A DNA stretch of 8,392 nucleotides from Gammaproteobacteria bacterium (GTDB lineage: Bacteria > Pseudomonadota > Gammaproteobacteria > Methylococcales > Methylomonadaceae), in contig JANEMG010000087.1 in NCBI GenBank assembly GCA_024511045.1, forward strand, positions 1 to 8,392, read 5' to 3'. Below, one piece after another: positions 4,981 through 8,392 of the stretch. Positions within the stretch are counted from its first letter, which is position 1. Every line of letters begins with the position of its first letter. The translations under genes were made by a program, and so were the position numbers. The notes under the pieces are model-generated. The model saw only the letters and a list, made by a program, of their open reading frames with translations. It searched no databases and was not told the DNA's origin.

Positions 4981-6648
4981 TTATTTCTCTTCCATTTGTT
5001 TGAAAATATCGCCCAGTGTCGGAGTGCCGGCAGCAGCTTGCTGTGTATAATCCTTGATGACGGCTGTTTCCTGATCCATGTCTTTCGCCTTGATGGACAG
5101 GGAAATGGACTTGCTTTTTTTATCGACGCCGATGAATTTGGCTTCCAGCGTATCACCTTCCTTCAGCAGTGTCCGGGCATCTTCGACGCGATCGCGTTGT
5201 ATTTCGGAAGCACGCAGATAGCCTTCGACATTTTCCGCCAACGTGACCACGGCACCCCTGGCATCGACCTCCTTGATGGTGCCGGTAACGATACTGCCCT
5301 TCTCGTGAACGGCCAACCAGTTCTGGAAAGGATCCTGCTCGAGTTGCTTGATGCCCAGTGAAATGCGTTCCCGTTCTGCATCGACGGCAAGAATGACGGT
5401 CTCGACTTCATCACCCTTCTTGTAGTTGCGCAGGGCTGCCTCGCCGGATTCGGTCCAGGAAATATCAGACATGTGCACCAGGCCATCGATATTGCCTTCC
5501 AGGCCGATAAAGATGCCAAAATCGGTGATGGATTTGATTTTTCCCTTGATCTTGTCGCCCTTGTTGTGGGTGGCGGCAAATTCGTCCCAGGGGTTCGGCA
5601 CGCACTGCTTCATACCCAGTGAGATGCGGCGGCGTTCTTCATCGATTTCCAGAACCATCACTTCCACTTCATCGCCCAACTGCACGACTTTGGAGGGATT
5701 GACATTCTTGTTGGTCCAGTCCATTTCCGAGACATGCACCAGGCCCTCGACGCCTTCCTCGATTTCCACGAAGCAGCCATAATCGGTCAGATTGTTGACC
5801 TTGCCGAAAACACGCGTACCTGCCGGGTAACGGCGAGCAATGTTGCGCCATGGATCTTCACCCAGTTGCTTCATACCCAGTGAGACGCGGCTTTTCTCTT
5901 TGTCGTATTTCAGCACCTTGACCTGTACTTCCTGCCCGATTTCCACGCACTCCGAAGGATGGCGGACGCGGCGCCAGGCCATATCGGTGATATGCAGCAG
6001 GCCATCGATGCCGCCCAGGTCGATGAATGCGCCATAGTCGGTGAGATTTTTCACAACACCGCTGACCACCGCGCCATCGTGCAGGCTTTCCAGCAGCGCC
6101 TCTCTTTCCGCACTGTATTCCGATTCCACCACGGCACGACGGGAAAGCACGACATTGTTGCGCTTCTGGTCGATCTTGATGACTTTGAATTCGAGATCGC
6201 GATTCTCCAGAAAGGTGGTATCCCTGATGGGCCGTACGTCGACCAGTGAACCCGGCAAAAAGGCGCGCAAGGCGCCGACGGACACGGTAAAGCCACCTCT
6301 GACCTTGCCGGTAATTCGTCCGGTGATGGTCTCGTTGTTTTCGTAGGCCTTTTCCAGATCGGCCCAGGCTTTGTTTCTTTTCGCTTTGTCACGGGAAAGC
6401 AGGGTGGAACCCAGACCATCTTCAAAAAGATCCAGTGCAACTTCCACTTCATCGCCAATATTGACTTCCAGTTCACCATCGGCATTCAAAAACTGCCATT
6501 TCGGAATGACGCCTTCCGATTTCAATCCTGCATTGACAACGATTTTGTCATTGTCGATATCAACAACCGTGCCTTTCAGCATGGAGCCAGGACGCATTTC
6601 CGTCTTGGCCATACTTTCTTCAAATAATTCTGCAAAGCTTTCGCTCAT
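4981..6648 (-). CDS. rpsA: 30S ribosomal protein S1
   Basis: S1 is the large, loosely attached 30S protein that binds mRNA leaders and unfolds them for initiation. The 555-aa product (E. coli 557 aa) has six S1/OB repeats at about residues 19-87, 105-171, 191-261, 276-348, 363-435 and 450-520. Repeats 3 to 5 carry the clearest signatures: NLTDYGAFIDLGGIDGLLHI, NLTDYGCFVEIEEGVEGLVH and SITDFGIFIGLEGNIDGLVH, each ending in a SLGMKQ/SLGIKQ strand. Repeats 1 and 2, which anchor the protein to the ribosome, are more diverged, as usual. I chose the ATG at 6648 (MSESFAELFEES), which matches the family N-terminus. An in-frame ATG at 6693 would add 15 atypical residues. There is no strong Shine-Dalgarno (GGGAAAG about 6 nt upstream at best), in line with the weak-SD, structure-controlled rpsA starts of other gammaproteobacteria. 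Confidence 0.98.
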   Translation of the reverse strand: MSESFAELFEESMAKTEMRPGSMLKGTVVDIDNDKIVVNAGLKSEGVIPKWQFLNADGELEVNIGDEVEVALDLFEDGLGSTLLSRDKAKRNKAWADLEKAYENNETITGRITGKVRGGFTVSVGALRAFLPGSLVDVRPIRDTTFLENRDLEFKVIKIDQKRNNVVLSRRAVVESEYSAEREALLESLHDGAVVSGVVKNLTDYGAFIDLGGIDGLLHITDMAWRRVRHPSECVEIGQEVQVKVLKYDKEKSRVSLGMKQLGEDPWRNIARRYPAGTRVFGKVNNLTDYGCFVEIEEGVEGLVHVSEMDWTNKNVNPSKVVQLGDEVEVMVLEIDEERRRISLGMKQCVPNPWDEFAATHNKGDKIKGKIKSITDFGIFIGLEGNIDGLVHMSDISWTESGEAALRNYKKGDEVETVILAVDAERERISLGIKQLEQDPFQNWLAVHEKGSIVTGTIKEVDARGAVVTLAENVEGYLRASEIQRDRVEDARTLLKEGDTLEAKFIGVDKKSKSISLSIKAKDMDQETAVIKDYTQQAAAGTPTLGDIFKQMEEK

Positions 6649-6703
6649 TTTCAACTTTCCCGTACCTGCTTTTAGAACAAACAGGCCTAACATTTAAAAT
6701 AAA

Positions 6704-6748
6704 TTAAAAAAAAGCCGCTGCCTGATAACAGCGGCCACCAAAATGCAT
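6704..6748 (-). other. 14-codon reading frame running through the pre-rpsA terminator
   Basis: An ATG at 6748 opens a frame encoding MHFGGRCYQAAAFF, with its TAA at 6706-6704. It passes through the whole terminator hairpin and its T-tract. GGAGA lies just before the ATG, though only about 2-3 nt away, which is tight. The geometry would let a translating ribosome melt the hairpin. A frame this short can occur by chance; I list it as a candidate leader peptide only. Confidence 0.2.
6706..6735 (-). terminator. intrinsic terminator between cmk and rpsA
   Basis: On the minus strand GCCGCTG and CAGCGGC form a perfect 7-bp stem with an 8-base loop, followed directly by eight T (6706-6713) and an AT-rich stretch. 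It lies 168 bp after the cmk stop and 57 bp before the rpsA ATG. It could end the aroA-cmk transcript, or, if rpsA transcription starts upstream of it, act as an attenuator in the rpsA leader. Confidence 0.85.
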
Positions 6749-6837
6749 ACTCTCCGCACAATGTATCTGCACTATAAAAAAGCGCATAATCTGGCTTATG
6801 GCGACAAGGCGCATTTCAGCTGCCTGAATGACAGCAT

Positions 6838-6846
6838 TCTATATCA
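6838..6846 (-). promoter_or_regulatory. possible extended -10 element upstream of rpsA
   Basis: The minus strand reads TGATATAGA, which fits an extended -10 (TG-N-TATAGA, 4 of 6 in the hexamer). No good -35 lies at 16-18 bp. TTGGCA (6865-6870) is 21 bp upstream, or 18 bp if the -10 is read as TGATAT. If used, it would give an rpsA leader of about 185 nt that contains the terminator hairpin. The rest of the 255-bp cmk-rpsA spacer shows only a weak 5-bp hairpin (6785-6800). Confidence 0.3.
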
Positions 6847-6903
6847 GCCAAAGACCCATCTGCATGCCAAAAGTTCATATGCGGTGAGCAAATAATCCAG
6901 ATT

Positions 6904-7563
6904 TCAATGGATTAGATTCAGAACTTCCTCTATAACCTGCTCGACAGGCTTGTTGGAAGAATCGAGATAATAGGCATCGCCGGGCATCACCAGCGGTGCT
7001 GTCTTGCGTTGCTGATCGCGGCGATCGCGTTCATCGATCTCTTTTCTGATCTGTACTAGGTTAGCATGAATCCCTTTTTCTATCAACTGTTTATATCTGC
7101 GCTCTGCCCTCTCCTGGGCACTGGCGGTCAAATAGACCTTGTATTCGGCGTCAGGAAACACCACCGACCCCATATCCCGGCCATCCGCCACCAGCCCGGG
7201 AGGACGCTGAAAGTCACGCTGCTTCTGCAGCAATACTTGGCGCACCTTGGGCAAAGCAGCAATTTTCGAGGCCATGTTGCCAGTGGCTTCCGTCGCCAGT
7301 TTCGGGGTGATGTCCACGCCATTCAAGAAAACAGTTAAGGTTTCGCCGCAGTCGAATTCCAGTTGCATGCTGGCGGCAATGTCGGCAACAGCCTGTTCAT
7401 CTTCCGGAGAGACCTTTTGCTCCAGAACGGCAATGGCCAGGGAGCGGTATATCGAACCGCTGTCCAGATAATGCCAGCCCAGCCGCTTCGCCACTGCACG
7501 GCTGACTGTCCCTTTCCCCGCGCCGCTGGGACCGTCGATGGTCAAAACAGGCGCTTTCTTCAT
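6904..7563 (-). CDS. cmk: cytidylate (CMP) kinase
   Basis: Cmk transfers phosphate from ATP to CMP or dCMP, supplying CDP and dCDP for nucleic acid and lipid synthesis in the cytosol. The 219-aa product (E. coli 227 aa) is complete. It has the P-loop GPSGAGKGT (11-19), DSGSIYR (34-40) for nucleotide monophosphate binding, the CMP-specific insert around residues 65-100, VADGRDMGSVVFPDA (125-139), the Arg-rich lid ERDRRDQQR (178-186) and YYLDSS (198-203). Its ATG overlaps the aroA stop as ATGA, and a perfect AGGAGG lies 7 nt upstream inside aroA (7571-7576), so translation should be efficient and coupled to aroA. The aroA-cmk-rpsA order is widely conserved in this group. Confidence 0.97.
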   Translation of the reverse strand: MKKAPVLTIDGPSGAGKGTVSRAVAKRLGWHYLDSGSIYRSLAIAVLEQKVSPEDEQAVADIAASMQLEFDCGETLTVFLNGVDITPKLATEATGNMASKIAALPKVRQVLLQKQRDFQRPPGLVADGRDMGSVVFPDAEYKVYLTASAQERAERRYKQLIEKGIHANLVQIRKEIDERDRRDQQRKTAPLVMPGDAYYLDSSNKPVEQVIEEVLNLIH

Positions 7564-8392
7564 GCTTCATCCTCCTGAATGTCCAGGCCAAGACGACGGG
7601 CCAATGCGACGAATCCAGGGAAAGAGGTGTTGACGTTGGCGCAATCCCTGATCAGCACAGGTTCTCTGGCGCACAGGCCGGCGATGGCAAAAGCCATGGC
7701 AATGCGGTGATCGCCACGGGACTCGACCTCGCCGCCCCCCAGCGTACCACTCTGGATGAGCATGCCGTCTTCGGTGGGCCGGGCATCGATGCCCAGCATC
7801 TGCAGACCATCCGCCATGACCTGGATGCGGTCGCTTTCCTTGACCCGCAGTTCCCTGGCCCCGCTCAAACGCGTCTCGCCCTCCGCACAGGCAGCCGCCA
7901 CGAACAGCACCGGAAATTCATCGATGGCCAGGGGTACCAAACGTTCAGGAATGGCGATGCCATGCAGCGGCCGGGAACGGACCCGCAAATCGGCGACCGG
8001 CTCACCGCCGATGACCCGCTGATTCAATATTTCGATATCGGCACCCATCAATTTCAGAATCTCGATGACGCCAGTCCGGGTCGGATTGATGCCCACATGC
8101 TGCAAGGTGATATCGGATCCCGGGCTGATGGCCGCACCCACCAGAAAAAATGCCGCCGAGGAGATATCCGCCGGCACATCGATAGCGGTGGCCAGCAGTT
8201 TCCCGCCACCCCGCAACGTCACCCTGCTGCCCTGCTGATGCAGCGGATATTGAAAACCGCGCAGCATTCTTCCAGTATGATCACGGGTCGGCGCCGGCTC
8301 GACGACACTGGTTTCGCCATCGGCATAGAGACCTGCCAGCAACAGGCAGGATTTCACCTGGGCACTGGCCACCGGCATCTCATAGGACAATC
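7560..8392 (-). CDS. aroA: 3-phosphoshikimate 1-carboxyvinyltransferase (EPSP synthase), C-terminal part
   Basis: AroA joins phosphoenolpyruvate to shikimate-3-phosphate in the shikimate pathway for aromatic amino acids. About 277 residues are visible; the gene runs off the right edge and its start is outside the window (the TTG at 8390 is internal). Visible motifs: PVASAQVKSCLLLAGL at the left end of the fragment, TRDHTGRML, DVPADISSAAFFLVGA, NPTRTGVIEIL, GARELRVKESDRI (the second EPSP synthase signature) and GDHRIAMAFAIAGL. The combination of RDHT, NPTRTG and the VADLRVRS segment resembles the CP4-like class of EPSP synthases more than the E. coli class, from memory of those sequences. One oddity: the usual RDHTE motif reads RDHTG. 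The 3' end overlaps cmk by 4 bp. Confidence 0.97.
   Translation of the reverse strand, partial: LSYEMPVASAQVKSCLLLAGLYADGETSVVEPAPTRDHTGRMLRGFQYPLHQQGSRVTLRGGGKLLATAIDVPADISSAAFFLVGAAISPGSDITLQHVGINPTRTGVIEILKLMGADIEILNQRVIGGEPVADLRVRSRPLHGIAIPERLVPLAIDEFPVLFVAAACAEGETRLSGARELRVKESDRIQVMADGLQMLGIDARPTEDGMLIQSGTLGGGEVESRGDHRIAMAFAIAGLCAREPVLIRDCANVNTSFPGFVALARRLGLDIQEDEA

Noticed and set aside
6649..6693. Longer rpsA start at 6693
   Set aside because: The added residues (MLGLFVLKAGTGKLK) are absent from the family, while MSESFAELFEES at 6648 is the normal S1 N-terminus.
1..8392. CRISPR array, phage or defence system
   Set aside because: There are no regularly spaced repeats, and every long credible frame belongs to a housekeeping or iron-transport family, apart from the one unknown membrane protein.

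Overview
This window looks like ordinary chromosome from a gammaproteobacterium. The order aroA - cmk - rpsA - ihfB - lapA is a well-known gammaproteobacterial arrangement. FeoC, which follows feoA and feoB here, is also mainly a gammaproteobacterial protein. The genus cannot be fixed from the sequence. A degenerate stretch at the left edge resembles a dispersed repeat I associate with methanotroph-type genomes, but this is weak evidence. All supported genes lie on the minus strand, so transcription runs from high to low coordinates.

Right part (8392 to about 4188). The 3' part of aroA (EPSP synthase, shikimate pathway) overlaps cmk (CMP kinase) by an ATGA. A 255-bp spacer follows. It holds an intrinsic terminator and a possible promoter and precedes rpsA (ribosomal protein S1, six S1 repeats). 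A strong terminator closes rpsA, and ihfB (IHF beta subunit, GTG start) begins only 28 bp beyond its U-tract. A 180-bp spacer with three small hairpins leads to lapA (two-helix inner-membrane protein). The usual partner lapB does not follow.

Middle (4187 to 3686). About 500 bp contain no convincing gene. The half nearest feoA holds an extended -10 promoter with a Fur-box-like 19-mer just downstream, which fits iron-repressed expression of the feo genes.

Left part (3685 to 1). feoA, feoB and feoC form a tight overlapping operon for ferrous iron uptake. About 100 bp further on is an unrecognised 216-aa membrane protein whose coiled coil contains an internal duplication. It may be co-transcribed with feo. 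The last 137 bp are non-coding and end in the repeat-like sequence.

I see no phage gene, transposase, CRISPR array, tRNA or rRNA, and no evidence for a new multi-gene system. The points most worth checking are regulatory: the 14-codon reading frame running through the terminator upstream of rpsA, and ihfB sitting directly behind the rpsA terminator. The duplicated coiled coil next to feo is also worth a look.
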